From Thermoplasmata archaeon (GTDB taxonomy: Archaea > Thermoplasmatota > Thermoplasmata > Lutacidiplasmatales > UBA184): DNA of 64,000 nt. Positions within the stretch are counted from its first letter, which is position 1; the number at the start of each line of letters is the position of its first letter. Shown here piece after piece: positions 25,884-34,402 of the stretch. The notes beneath the pieces are model-generated. The model was not told the DNA's origin, did no database searches, and was given only the letters and a program-made list of their open reading frames with translations. The stretch is from positions 468,335 to 532,334 of the forward strand of contig JAKASQ010000001.1 of NCBI GenBank assembly GCA_021828195.1. Direction: 5' to 3'. Position numbers and translations under genes: made by a program.

Positions 25884-26951
25884 TCACTTCGGGGCCGGCG
25901 GGAAGCCCACCGCCCGGAGCAGGCGCGGGATCATCACGTCGTATCGTGGGCCCTTGTCGAAGTGGCCTCCGGGAAACTCTTGGAGATCGATGGAGACTCC
26001 CTGGCGGCGTGCCTCGGCCGCGAAGACCCGGGAGGAGACATCCAGCCCGAACTCGTCCTTCAAGCCCCCATCGGCGTAGACATAGGCGAGCGATCGGAGC
26101 GCGGATCGGTACCGCTCCTCACGGATCATGCGGACCGGGTCCCAGGCGAGCCACCTCGCCCAGACGTCGGGGCGGAGCTCCCCGGAGTCGAGATCAAACG
26201 GTAGGTCGAATCGGCCCGGTTCGGAGTCGATTGGCGAGTAGCAGGAGGCGTACGCCATCGTCGACAGCGCCTGCAGATCCTCGTTCTTCGGCCCGAAGTC
26301 GTCGGTCGGAGTTTGGAACAGCTTGCGTAGCAATGCTTCCGGCCCCCCGGCTTTGCGGATGGCGCGGAGCGCGTGGGGGAAATCCGGCGGATAGCAGTAC
26401 TCGAAGTACATGTCCCCCGCGTTCGACGCGGCGGCGCGGAAGACATCGGGGTGCCGCAGGGCTAGGAACAGGGCCCCGTACCCTCCGCTCGAAGTCCCCA
26501 GAGTGACGGTTGGCCCCGTGCGGTACTTTTCCTGGACCATGGGAACGATCTCGTCAACGACGTAATCCTCGTAGCGTCCCGTGGCGCTCGAATTCATGTA
26601 CTGGCTCCCCCCGAGCGTCGTGATGCAGTCCGGCCCGACCATGACGGCCTCGGCTGCGGCGCCGCTCCGGATGAGGCGATCGAACCGCGCGACGATCGAC
26701 TCGCGGAGGTAGTCCGAAGAACGGAAGTGGGCCGGGCCGGCCCCCGTGTACCCCGAAAGCAAGACCAAGAGCGGTCGGCCTTCGGTGCGGCCGGATGGTG
26801 GGATGTAGACGGGCACGCTACGCTCAGCCGGGTCTCCCCATGGATTCCCGCGGAGCACCGCACTCGTGAACCGATGGGTCTCGATACGGCCGCTCAGCGT
26901 TGGGGGGAACATCTCTTCGGTGCGTGCGTAGGTCGGGACTTTCCAGGACAT
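25884..26951 (-). CDS. Esterase/alpha-beta hydrolase (esterase D/Fes-like)
   Basis: A 355-residue serine hydrolase. The nucleophile elbow is TLGTSSGGYGALFLALRHPDVF, as in the putative-esterase (antigen 85/esterase D) group, with an upstream RPLLVLLSGYTGAGP oxyanion strand. A likely catalytic His is in EFPGGHFDKGP, and an Asp in the YADGGLKDEFG region. No signal peptide is seen, so it is probably cytosolic. Single gene, facing away from the thioredoxin-like gene. Confidence 0.8.
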   Translation of the reverse strand: MSWKVPTYARTEEMFPPTLSGRIETHRFTSAVLRGNPWGDPAERSVPVYIPPSGRTEGRPLLVLLSGYTGAGPAHFRSSDYLRESIVARFDRLIRSGAAAEAVMVGPDCITTLGGSQYMNSSATGRYEDYVVDEIVPMVQEKYRTGPTVTLGTSSGGYGALFLALRHPDVFRAAASNAGDMYFEYCYPPDFPHALRAIRKAGGPEALLRKLFQTPTDDFGPKNEDLQALSTMAYASCYSPIDSEPGRFDLPFDLDSGELRPDVWARWLAWDPVRMIREERYRSALRSLAYVYADGGLKDEFGLDVSSRVFAAEARRQGVSIDLQEFPGGHFDKGPRYDVMIPRLLRAVGFPPAPK

Positions 26952-27091
26952 GGCACCCCCATTCCGAAGAGGGGCTTACGGGTTCTGTTCGGGCGCGCTT
27001 GGGCCCGCGCACTCTTTGGGTGCCGCGGGAGTGAGGTGCGTGTTAGCGCCGGCTTGAATACGGCTGCGGGCTCGTTTCTCACGGAGCCGAC

Positions 27092-27418
27092 ATGGAGAAG
27101 TGGGGTGCGGAAGCGTTCCGCGGGGACCGGCTCGGCCGTCCCGGAGATTGGGGAGTCTGCTTCCTCGCCGACTGGTGCCCCTTCTGCCGGGCGTACGCAC
27201 GCTTGTTCCAGAGGCTCGATGGGGTCGCTCCGTTCCCCCTCGCCGTCGCCGACGTGACGGATCTCGAAAGTCCCCTGTGGGACGCCTTTCACATCGACGT
27301 CGTCCCCACGCTCGTCGCGTTCCGCGACGGAAGGGCGATCTGGCGCAAGGACGGGGTGCGAATGGTCGGACTCAACGCGGGGGACCTTGACGAGCTACGC
27401 AAAGCGCTCGCCCGGTGA
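27092..27418 (+). CDS. Thioredoxin-like protein (CPFC)
   Basis: A 108-residue thioredoxin fold with redox motif ADWCPFCRAYARLF (Cys29, Cys32) and the cis-Pro in DVVPTLVAFRDG. The N-terminal beta-alpha part is shortened. The CPFC sequence differs from CGPC of classic thioredoxin and suggests a glutaredoxin- or TlpA-like reductase partner. A TATA-like TTGAATAC lies at about 27054. A dienoyl-CoA reductase-like gene follows after 66 bases on the same strand. Confidence 0.82.
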   Translation: MEKWGAEAFRGDRLGRPGDWGVCFLADWCPFCRAYARLFQRLDGVAPFPLAVADVTDLESPLWDAFHIDVVPTLVAFRDGRAIWRKDGVRMVGLNAGDLDELRKALAR

Positions 27419-27484
27419 CTCCGGCCCCGCTCCGCACTCCCTGCCGGCCGTCGTCGGGGTTTTTGACCCCCTGGCGGCTTCCGG

Positions 27485-28318
27485 GTGACCGTGGAACCCA
27501 CCTCGAAGCCCGTAGCACTCGTCACGGGAGGAGGTACGGGTCTCGGGCTTGCGATCGCGGCGGGGCTGGCCGACGACGGGTACGACCTCGCGATCGCGAG
27601 CCGATCGGACGAGCACCTGACCCGAGGTTCGGCCGCCTTGCGCCGGCACGGGGCTCGGGTCGTTGCGGTCCGGACGGACGTGCGGGAGCCGGATCAGGTC
27701 GATCATCTCCTTGAGGAGATCCAGCGTGAATACGGACGACTCGACGTCCTCATCAACAACGCCGCCGGCAATTTCCCGATCGCCGCCGAGTCGTTGTCCC
27801 CGAACGGATGGAGAGCCGTTGTAGGGATCGTCCTGGACGGAACGTTCTTCTGCTCGCGGGCGGCTTTTCCCCTGCTCTCTCGCTCGCCCCACGCCTCGAT
27901 CGTCAACATCATCGCCGCGTACGCGTGGATGAGCGGGCCGGGAACCGTGCACTCGGCGGCCGCCAAGGCCGGAGTGCTAGCGCTCACGCGAACCCTCGCG
28001 GTCGAGTGGGCCTCCCGGGGAATCCGGGTGAACGCGGTCGCTCCGGGACCGATCCGCACGGAGGGCACCGATCGGCAACTGTGGACCTCGGAGGAACTCG
28101 TCGAGCGGGTCCGGCGCGGCATCCCCATGGGACGGTTCGGAACTCCGGAGGAGATCGCCGACGCGGTTCGCTTCCTCGTGAGCTCTCGGGCGGGCTACAT
28201 CACCGGCCAGGTCCTCGCCATCGATGGGGGCCAGTGGCTCGGCACGGGGGTCATGGAGCTCCTCCAGCCGTTCGCATCCGACCGCTCCTCAGTGCCTCCC
28301 GGGAAGCCCCCGGGGTGA
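27485..28318 (+). CDS. Short-chain dehydrogenase, 2,4-dienoyl-CoA reductase-like
   Basis: A 277-residue SDR starting at GTG. The NADP site is ALVTGGGTGLGLAIAAGL and the NNAAG motif is present. At the usual Tyr-x3-Lys position the sequence reads AYAWMSGPGTVHSAAAKAGV: the Lys is kept but the Tyr is missing, exactly as in 2,4-dienoyl-CoA reductases. The C-terminus has the common GYITGQVLAIDGGQWLGTG. A role in unsaturated acyl-CoA reduction fits with the PaaG-like crotonase at 1.1 kb. Confidence 0.83.
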   Translation: MTVEPTSKPVALVTGGGTGLGLAIAAGLADDGYDLAIASRSDEHLTRGSAALRRHGARVVAVRTDVREPDQVDHLLEEIQREYGRLDVLINNAAGNFPIAAESLSPNGWRAVVGIVLDGTFFCSRAAFPLLSRSPHASIVNIIAAYAWMSGPGTVHSAAAKAGVLALTRTLAVEWASRGIRVNAVAPGPIRTEGTDRQLWTSEELVERVRRGIPMGRFGTPEEIADAVRFLVSSRAGYITGQVLAIDGGQWLGTGVMELLQPFASDRSSVPPGKPPG

Positions 28319-28461
28319 CGCGTCGATTTCTCTCGGCCCGGGGGCGGCGACAGACCCACGAGTCCGGCACGGCGAGGGCGGGGCCCAGATGGTCGAACTC
28401 CGAGGTCGCACCTACTACGCGGGCCGTAGGCAGAACGCGCTGGGGTCGGGACCGGCGCGGA

Positions 28462-29295
28462 TCACATCGTCGGGACGTTCCGTTCGACGAGGAACGCGAG
28501 CAGCGTGGCGACGTACAGGTCCGGGTGGGTGATCTGGGGATCGTGCCCCGCGTCCCGCAGCGGCCGCACGGTCGCGTTAACGAGCGCTCGCTCGAGCGCT
28601 GCGCTCATGCGGTGCAGGAAGGCGGGGCTCACCGTTCCCTCCGTCAGGAGGATCGGGATCAACAGCTCGCGGAGGCCCGGTCCCGTCGGAGGTCGTTCCG
28701 TCGCCCGGTCGCTGAACTCCTCCAACCATCGCGGAGCGTAGCGCAGCAGCTCGGCCCTTGTCTCGGGCCGGAACCGATCCCACGCCGTCGCGTCCCCAGC
28801 GAAGTGCCCGAAGAGGTCCCGAGCTGCCCCTTCCAGGTCCCCGCGCCGGATGCGGTCCTGCTCCGCATGAAGGCCCGCGCGCATGCGCTCGGCCTCGGGC
28901 GCCGTCGCCGGATCGTCGTCCAGCAGGCCCAGGTACGGCGGCTCGTGCAGCGACAGGCTGCGCACCAGTTCGGGCCGGTCCACGGCGAGGCGGAGCGCCA
29001 CCATCGCCCCGTAGGAGTGTCCGACGAGGTGGGCCGGATAGTGGTCCGTGGCCTCGAGCAAGGTGCCCAGATCGGTCGCGTCGCTCTCCAGAGCGTGGGC
29101 ACGAGGCGCGAACGTGCTCTGCCCGTGTCCCCGACGGTCGTACGCGATCACCTGCATCGACCCGGCGAGCCCCGGAAGGACCGCGCGCCAGGAGCGTAGG
29201 TCGACCCAGGACCCATGCACGAGCGCGACCGGATCTCCCTCGCGGCCCTGGGCCAGGTAGTGGAGTTCGACTCCGTTCGCGTGGATGCTCGGCAT
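28462..29295 (-). CDS. Alpha/beta-fold hydrolase
   Basis: A 277-residue hydrolase. Start chosen at MPSIHANGVELHYLAQG, the usual N-terminus of this family; the frame continues upstream but with non-family residues. Motifs: VALVHGSWVDLRSWRAVLPGL (oxyanion), VIAYDRRGHGQS, nucleophile elbow LVGHSYGAMVALRLA, and catalytic His in RDAGHDPQITHPD. The substrate is not predictable (epoxide, ester or C-C). It is 16 bases downstream of the methyltransferase gene and likely co-transcribed with it. Confidence 0.85.
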   Translation of the reverse strand: MPSIHANGVELHYLAQGREGDPVALVHGSWVDLRSWRAVLPGLAGSMQVIAYDRRGHGQSTFAPRAHALESDATDLGTLLEATDHYPAHLVGHSYGAMVALRLAVDRPELVRSLSLHEPPYLGLLDDDPATAPEAERMRAGLHAEQDRIRRGDLEGAARDLFGHFAGDATAWDRFRPETRAELLRYAPRWLEEFSDRATERPPTGPGLRELLIPILLTEGTVSPAFLHRMSAALERALVNATVRPLRDAGHDPQITHPDLYVATLLAFLVERNVPTM

Positions 29296-29311
29296 CGATT
29301 GCTCCGACCGC

Positions 29312-30382
29312 TCACCGACGACGCGCGACGTAGAGGACGGCGAGGGAGTTCGCCGGCGCATTGTGGGTCTCGACGCGATGGAAACCGCTCGCGTGCAGTA
29401 GCCGGCGTGCCCGCTCCACTCCCCATGCCGTCCCCAAGCCCGCGCTCCCGTGCGCGAGCGACACCGGTAGGCAGTACGAGACGCTGATACCGTAGAGGAA
29501 CGCCGCCCCCGGGTTCCCGAGGTTCGCCTCGAGACGGCTCGATGCTCGCGGTTCTTCCGCGAACAAGATTCCGCCCGGCTTGAGCGAGCGTGCTACGGCT
29601 CGGAGCGCGGCGGGAGGATCGGCGAGATCATGGATCGCATCGAACATCAGGGCCGCGTCGAAGGGCCCGAACTCGGTCACCCGTTCCATCGTACCTCGCA
29701 CGTGCTCGACGTTCGTCAGGCCCCAGGTGCGAGACTCGGCGCGTGCCATGCGCAACGCCGCCGAAGCGTCGTCGATCGCGATGAACGTGGAACGGGGGAA
29801 CGCTCGAGCCAGGAGGTGGGTCGTGTGCGCACTGCCACAGCCCAGGTCGGCGATCCGCGCGCCCGCCCGCAGTCGCGCGGCGAGCCCCCGCGCGAGCGGA
29901 AGATACGCCTGTACCAGCAACGCGTCGTACCTCCGGCGGTTGAGCTCGTTCATGATCTGGGGGAAGTCCGGAAGATAGGCGGAGTACCGGATCCCGCCTC
30001 CGCGGCGGAACGCCCGGACGAGGCGGGACGCCTGCGGCGCGCCGACGAGGGCCATTCGGCTGCCCGCCGCTAGATTGTACGGCGAGTCTCCCGTGAGGCA
30101 GACCGCGCGATCGGGATCCAGGGAGAACACGCGGCGGCGCGGCTCGTAGGCCACGATGCCCGCGGCGGCGACCGCGCTCAACCACTCGCGGACGTACCGC
30201 TCCGTCAGGTGCGATCGCTCGGCGATCTCCGCGCTCGTGCCGGGAGTGTCGGCGAGGGTCTTCCATAGACCCGTCCGGGATCCGAGGTCGATCATCAGTG
30301 CGAGCGTCGCATGGGAGTACGTATCGAGGAGAGTTCGCGCGAACCGTCGCGTCTCGGGGGCGAGTTCGATCCGGTCGGCCAC
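29312..30382 (-). CDS. SAM-dependent methyltransferase with N-terminal winged helix
   Basis: A 356-residue protein. The N-terminal ~100 residues form a winged-helix-like domain (LWKTLADTPGTSAEIAERSHLTERYVREWLSAVAAAGIV), the arrangement seen in small-molecule O-methyltransferases and Rv2258c-type proteins. The class I core has motif I RIADLGCGSAHTTHLLARAFP, motif II FIAIDDASAAL, and PFDAALMFDAIHDLADP. The start is GTG at 30382, 21 bases downstream of a TATA box at 30403-30410, suggesting a leaderless mRNA. It is paired with the following hydrolase gene. The substrate is unknown. Confidence 0.85.
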   Translation of the reverse strand: MADRIELAPETRRFARTLLDTYSHATLALMIDLGSRTGLWKTLADTPGTSAEIAERSHLTERYVREWLSAVAAAGIVAYEPRRRVFSLDPDRAVCLTGDSPYNLAAGSRMALVGAPQASRLVRAFRRGGGIRYSAYLPDFPQIMNELNRRRYDALLVQAYLPLARGLAARLRAGARIADLGCGSAHTTHLLARAFPRSTFIAIDDASAALRMARAESRTWGLTNVEHVRGTMERVTEFGPFDAALMFDAIHDLADPPAALRAVARSLKPGGILFAEEPRASSRLEANLGNPGAAFLYGISVSYCLPVSLAHGSAGLGTAWGVERARRLLHASGFHRVETHNAPANSLAVLYVARRR

Positions 30383-30402
30383 GTTCAGCCGACCCCTCGG
30401 CG

Positions 30403-30410
30403 CCTATATC
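30403..30410 (-). promoter_or_regulatory. TATA box for methyltransferase-hydrolase pair
   Basis: GATATAGG on the minus strand, with spacing to the GTG start that fits a leaderless transcript. Confidence 0.45.
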
Positions 30411-30533
30411 GGTGCCCGCCGGGCCGCGCGGACGGCGTCGCGGACCCGAGGGGACGACCGACCGCCGGCTTTACGTTCGGCGGCCGGTTGCGCGCTCCGG
30501 ATGAGCCATATCTTCCAGCGGCCGCTATGCGAT

Positions 30534-30779
30534 ATGGGTCGGGCGTACGACTTTGCGTTCCGACCGCTGACCGGCGAGACCGAACCGACCACGGGAGGAC
30601 CCTGCGATGATCGGCCCACGCGCTTCGAGCTGTATGCCGCACTCGCGGATCCGGCCTCTCCCGACGCCGATCGGCAGCGCTTTGCCCTGTGTTCCGAGCA
30701 CGTCGCTCAGTTGCGAGGCTACGACGCCAAGCTCCAGACGATGGGCCGGCCCAGCCGGTTCCGCACGACGCCGGCCTAG
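30534..30779 (+). CDS. Small hypothetical protein
   Basis: An 81-residue protein beginning MGRAYDFAFRPLTGE. It contains TGGPCDDRPTRFELYAALADP and FALCSEHVAQLRGYDAKLQ, with a Cys and a Cys-x2-His that might bind metal. A TATA-like CATATCT at 30507-30513 fits a leaderless ATG at 30534; an upstream ATG at 30501 would overlap that box. It converges with the SDR gene. No family recognised. Confidence 0.5.
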   Translation: MGRAYDFAFRPLTGETEPTTGGPCDDRPTRFELYAALADPASPDADRQRFALCSEHVAQLRGYDAKLQTMGRPSRFRTTPA

Positions 30780-30789
30780 GTCGGATCGG

Positions 30790-31680
30790 TCAGGGTAGAG
30801 GCGCCCGGTACGCCGCGGTCCGATCGAGGCAGATCTCCCACAGACGACCCGCCGCCTCGCGGTCGCGAGAGGCGCGCGAGGAGCCGTGGGGTCGGCTCTG
30901 GACGAAGTAGCGGCCGGTGACGCCCTCGAGCTCCCGGGCCGTCGCGACGTACGTCGGGGTGTCGGCCCCGTGCTCCGCAGATAGCCCGAACATGCGTTTC
31001 GCGAGGCGGAAGCCCCGGGCCGAGAACGTTCCCCCGGCGTCGCCGAATCGGCTGCGGATGAAGCCCGGGTGGCAAGCGTTGAAGGTGACCCCGCGACCCG
31101 CATGGCGCCGGGCGGCCTCGTACGTCACCATCAGCAGGGCGAGCTTGGACTGGCCGTAGGCCCCCCATGCGGAGTATCCCCGGGCCCGGTCGAGATCGTC
31201 GAGGTGGAGGCCGGCGGTCCGATGGGCCGCCGAGGAGACGTTCACCACCCGCCCGTGGTGGAGCTCGAGCCGATCGAGCAGGAGCTCCGTCAGAAGGAAC
31301 GGTGCGAGGACGTTCAACGCGAACGTGGCCTCGTTGCCCTCCGCGGTGAAGGTCGGGACAAAGAAGATCGCCCCGGCGTTGTTGATCAGCACGTCGAGAT
31401 GATCCGAGGAGGCCCGGACCTCGGTCGCGAGGTGGCGGACCGCGGCCGGTCGGGAGAGATCCGACAGGTAGAGGCGGAGATCAGCGCCAGGGACCATGCT
31501 ATGGATTCGCTCGATCGTCTGCGCTCCGCGCTCCGCGGAGCGGCCCACGAGAAGGACCCGAGCGCCCTGGGCCGCGAGACGGGCGGCCACGACCTCCCCG
31601 ATGCCCGAGGTCGCCCCCGTGAGCAGGCAGACGGGTCCGGTGCGGGCGGATGCGTCCTCCGGGGATCCTCGGCCGGTCAC
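30790..31680 (-). CDS. Short-chain dehydrogenase/reductase (retinol dehydrogenase-like)
   Basis: A 296-residue SDR with GPVCLLTGATSGIGEVVAARL (cofactor loop), VLINNAGAIF, the catalytic VNVSSAAHRT Ser, and Tyr-x3-Lys in AYGQSKLALL. The overall order matches the RDH/WW-oxidoreductase branch of the family, which acts on hydrophobic alcohols or ketones. The C-terminal lid segment RMFGLSAEHGADTPTYVATARELEGVTGRYF is typical. It is divergent from the ferredoxin gene. Substrate unknown. Confidence 0.83.
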   Translation of the reverse strand: MTGRGSPEDASARTGPVCLLTGATSGIGEVVAARLAAQGARVLLVGRSAERGAQTIERIHSMVPGADLRLYLSDLSRPAAVRHLATEVRASSDHLDVLINNAGAIFFVPTFTAEGNEATFALNVLAPFLLTELLLDRLELHHGRVVNVSSAAHRTAGLHLDDLDRARGYSAWGAYGQSKLALLMVTYEAARRHAGRGVTFNACHPGFIRSRFGDAGGTFSARGFRLAKRMFGLSAEHGADTPTYVATARELEGVTGRYFVQSRPHGSSRASRDREAAGRLWEICLDRTAAYRAPLP

Positions 31681-31763
31681 GAGAAAGGCACCGCGGCGTC
31701 ACGTTCCCAGAGGCCCTTGGCGGTTGTGGGAGCGGCCCGCCTCGCCGCCTGGAGCGTTCACCG

Positions 31764-31770
31764 TTATAAG
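31764..31770 (+). promoter_or_regulatory. TATA box for ferredoxin gene
   Basis: TTATAAG, 53 bases before the ferredoxin ATG at 31823, which has GGAGGGA as ribosome binding site. Confidence 0.5.
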
Positions 31771-31822
31771 CCCCGGAAGTTGGCAGGTGTACATATCGGG
31801 GAAACCCCCGGATGGAGGGACC

Positions 31823-32101
31823 ATGGTTACTGTAGAAGTCCAGCACAACAAGTGCACGGGTTGCCAGCACTGCCGCGATGTTTGCCCTGTGACCGTGTTC
31901 GAGATGCAGCCCCGCGAGAAGTTCCCGGACGCCGTGGACGACCCCGCCGTAGCGGCGAAGTTCCAGTTCCGGGCCGAGAAGTCCGCCGTCATCGCCGGAC
32001 CGGACTGCATCATGTGCGAAGCGTGCCTCGCGGAGTGCGAGGGCGAATGCATCACGATCGTGGACGACGAGGGTAAGGTCCACCAATCCACGTACAAGTG
32101 A
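31823..32101 (+). CDS. 2x[4Fe-4S] ferredoxin
   Basis: A 92-residue electron carrier. Motif 1 is CTGCQHCRDVCP (Cys11, 14, 17, 21); motif 2 is CIMCEACLAECEGEC (Cys62, 65, 68, 72). The about 30-residue insert between them (EMQPREKFPDAVDDPAVAAKFQFR) is a loop expansion. It could carry electrons from 2-oxoacid:ferredoxin oxidoreductase (korAB here) to the Nuo-like complex, an inference from gene content. The stop codon touches the end of an IS605-type element. Confidence 0.88.
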   Translation: MVTVEVQHNKCTGCQHCRDVCPVTVFEMQPREKFPDAVDDPAVAAKFQFRAEKSAVIAGPDCIMCEACLAECEGECITIVDDEGKVHQSTYK

Positions 32102-33460
32102 CATCCTCCCCCAACAAGTTGGGGGGCTTCGACCGGGACTCAAGTTGCTACCCCCGTGTCCCGTGGCGGTTCCCGCTTCCTCGACCGGACTCGCCGCCCC
32201 TTGCGGTGCGGTGGAGGTCCGATCTCCACGGGCGTCGATTCCCCGGTGCCCCCGGGCACTGTGCAAAGCGCGCGGGCGAGGACGTTCCTCGCCGCGTTCA
32301 GGTCTCGGTCGAGGCGAGGGCCGCATGGACACGAGTACGTGCGGTCCTTGAGCGGGAGCGGAGGGTCGGCGAGACGACCGCACTTCGAGCAGATCTGCGT
32401 GGTCCCCTTCGTCGGCACCTCGACATACCGACCCGAGCGATTCCTCTCCTTGTACTCGCAGAACCGGCGCAGGAGGCCCCAACCCGCGTCGGCGGTGGCC
32501 TTGGGGAGTCGCCCCTGCATGTGCCCACGCAGGTCCATGTCCTCGAAGGCGAGGAGATCGTGGGCCTCCACCCACCCGGTCGTGACCTTGTGCGCGAAGT
32601 CCCGCCGCTGGCCCCGCACCCTTGCATGACACCGCGCCACCCGAACCCGTTGCTTCTGCCAGTGGTGGGAGCCCTTACGCTTCCGCGAGAGCTTCCGCTG
32701 CTGGCGCTTCAACCGGACTTCGGCGTGGCGGAGAAACTTCGGCGCTTCGACCGTCTCCCCCGTCGAGAGGACGGCGAGGTGGGCGAGACCGAGGTCCACG
32801 CTCACGGAGATTCGGGAGGTGCGGAGGGAGGTGGAACGGGTTCGGGAAGCTCCACGGTGAGGATAGCGAACCAGCGGTCCCCCTCCCGCTCGATGGTGCA
32901 CGTCTTGATGCGGCTCTCGGGAGGCGTGCGATGCACCTCGACCGGAACATCCCCGACCCTCGAGAGTCGGAGGCGGTGAGTCCCATTCCGCCCCGGGACG
33001 ATCCCCACGACCTCGTACGCTTGGGGGTAGGTGAGGGAGGAGACCTCCCTCTTGAAGTGGGGGAACCCGGGCCGGTCGCCACCCTTCACGCGTCGGAAGA
33101 AGTGTCCGAACGCGTCGTGGAGCCGGGCGCGAGCTTCCTGTGCCACTTGCGCGTTGATGCGTCCGATTCCGCCCGCGTCGAACGCACGCCACCGCGTGAG
33201 GTCCCGGCACTGGTCCACGTACGTGAGCGAGCGTTGCTCCTTCCGCCACGCCTCCTGTCGCCGTTCGAGCGCGTGGTTCCACAGGAACCGAAGCTCCTCG
33301 AACTGCTGAAGGAGTTCCCTCTCCTGCGAGTGGAACGGATACAGACGGAACTTGTGGGGAACGAACATGCATGCGTGGGGCGAATCCATCACGCCCCACG
33401 CCAATAGGACGAGGCCGATTCATCCTCCCTGCAAATAGGGAGGCCCTCTCGGCCTTCACT
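32102..33460 (-). mobile_element. IS200/IS605-type element with decayed tnpB, no tnpA
   Basis: The element is framed by two short palindromes that both follow CATCCTCCC: an 8-bp stem CCCCCAAC/GTTGGGGG at 32108-32125 and a 7-bp stem CCTCCCT/AGGGAGG at 33424-33443. Such subterminal hairpins are what TnpA transposases of this group recognise. No tnpA is present and tnpB is frameshifted, so it cannot move by itself. The edge beside the ferredoxin stop would also be the 3' end of the guide (omega) RNA. Exact ends are approximate. Confidence 0.65.
32140..33368 (-). pseudogene. tnpB: RNA-guided endonuclease TnpB, frameshifted
   Basis: The N-terminal half reads MFVPHKFRLYPFHSQERELLQQFEELRFLWNHAL and ends at a stop at 32802. 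The C-terminal half lies in another frame with all RuvC parts: SVDLGLAHLAVLS (Asp), LLAFEDMDLRGHM (Glu), a CSKCGRLADPPLPLKDRTYSCPCG zinc finger, and DRDLNAARNVL (Asp). A -1 shift near 32805-32825 would rejoin them. No clear slippery site is seen, so a one-base deletion or an assembly error is likelier than programmed recoding. Family role: nuclease guided by an RNA from the element end. Confidence 0.8.
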
Positions 33461-33498
33461 TGTAGATCCCGCGGACGCAGGCCCCGAAGAGCCCCGGC

Positions 33499-34287
33499 CT
33501 ACGGCGCGCGCCCGGATGGGCGATCGAGGGGGAAGAGGTCCTCGAGCAGCGGGGGCAGGTCCTTCCACGACGAGAGTACCCGCTCCGGAGGCGGGTCGAT
33601 CCGGTCCTCGGTGTGGGAAAGCGCCGAGTACAAAGCGCCGTAGTTGCGCGCTCCCTGGAAAAGGACCGCGCAACGGAATCCCGCGGCCCGGGCGCCGTGG
33701 ATGTCGCTGCCGAGATCCCCGAAGTGTACCGCATCGGCGGGCGATGTCCCGATCGGCTCGAGGGCCTTCCAGAAAATCTCCGGTGCGGGCTTCGCCCACG
33801 GAAGCTCTTCGCTGAGCGCCCAGGACTCGATGAACCGGGCCATGTCGAGACGCTCCAAGACCCTGCGCATGCTCCGACCGCTCTCTCCTACCAAGTTCGA
33901 AACGACCGCGATCCGGTAGCCCTCGTCGACCAGCCGGCGAAGCTGGTCCCGGGCCCCCGGGACCTCCTCGAAGGGCTGGGCCGCCACCAGGGTCTCGATG
34001 GCGGCGACCCAGCGTTCCGGTTCCGATCGCCGACCCGCGTGGCCCGCCGCGACGCGAGCGAGATCGGAGATCGGCGCACCCCGGCCCTTGCGGGCGATCG
34101 CTGAGGACCACGCTTCGTGAGCGGCATCGGCCGGATCTTTCGCCTGTCCCGGCTCGCGCCCGGGTGCGGCGGGGGAGCTCCGGAGGATCTCGGCAAGGGT
34201 AGCCTCCTGCAGCCCGATGTACCGGTCCTCGGCCTCGGGAGCCAGCTGGATCAGCGTGTGCCATAGATCGAACGTGATGGCGGCCAT
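33499..34287 (-). CDS. HAD-like hydrolase
   Basis: A 262-residue HAD-fold protein. Motif I is TFDLWHTLI: the nucleophile Asp7 is present but the second position carries Trp-His instead of Asp-Gly, as in some dehalogenase-like relatives; it may not be a standard phosphatase. Motif II is IAVVSNLVGESG, motif III Lys in PWAKPAPEIF, motif IV VHFGDLGSDIHGARAAG. The helical cap is at about 15-110. The substrate is unknown. It is upstream of, and reads toward, the tnpB element. Confidence 0.82.
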   Translation of the reverse strand: MAAITFDLWHTLIQLAPEAEDRYIGLQEATLAEILRSSPAAPGREPGQAKDPADAAHEAWSSAIARKGRGAPISDLARVAAGHAGRRSEPERWVAAIETLVAAQPFEEVPGARDQLRRLVDEGYRIAVVSNLVGESGRSMRRVLERLDMARFIESWALSEELPWAKPAPEIFWKALEPIGTSPADAVHFGDLGSDIHGARAAGFRCAVLFQGARNYGALYSALSHTEDRIDPPPERVLSSWKDLPPLLEDLFPLDRPSGRAP

Positions 34288-34402
34288 CCGTCCCCTCCTT
34301 GGAGCCGTGGGCGAAATATGACGGTGCCGGGCGGGTTTCGGGCTCGGTAGGACCGCCGGTCGGAGAGGGGGGAAGCGGAGTGGCGCGTCCGCGGTCGTGC
34401 GA

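Noticed and set aside
28319..28461. A tRNA or small gene between the SDR and the hydrolase
   Set aside because: No cloverleaf pairing and no start codon with coding character; I see nothing in this gap.
32140..33404. Two separate genes in the TnpB region
   Set aside because: They are the N- and C-terminal halves of one protein family member, joined by a one-base shift.
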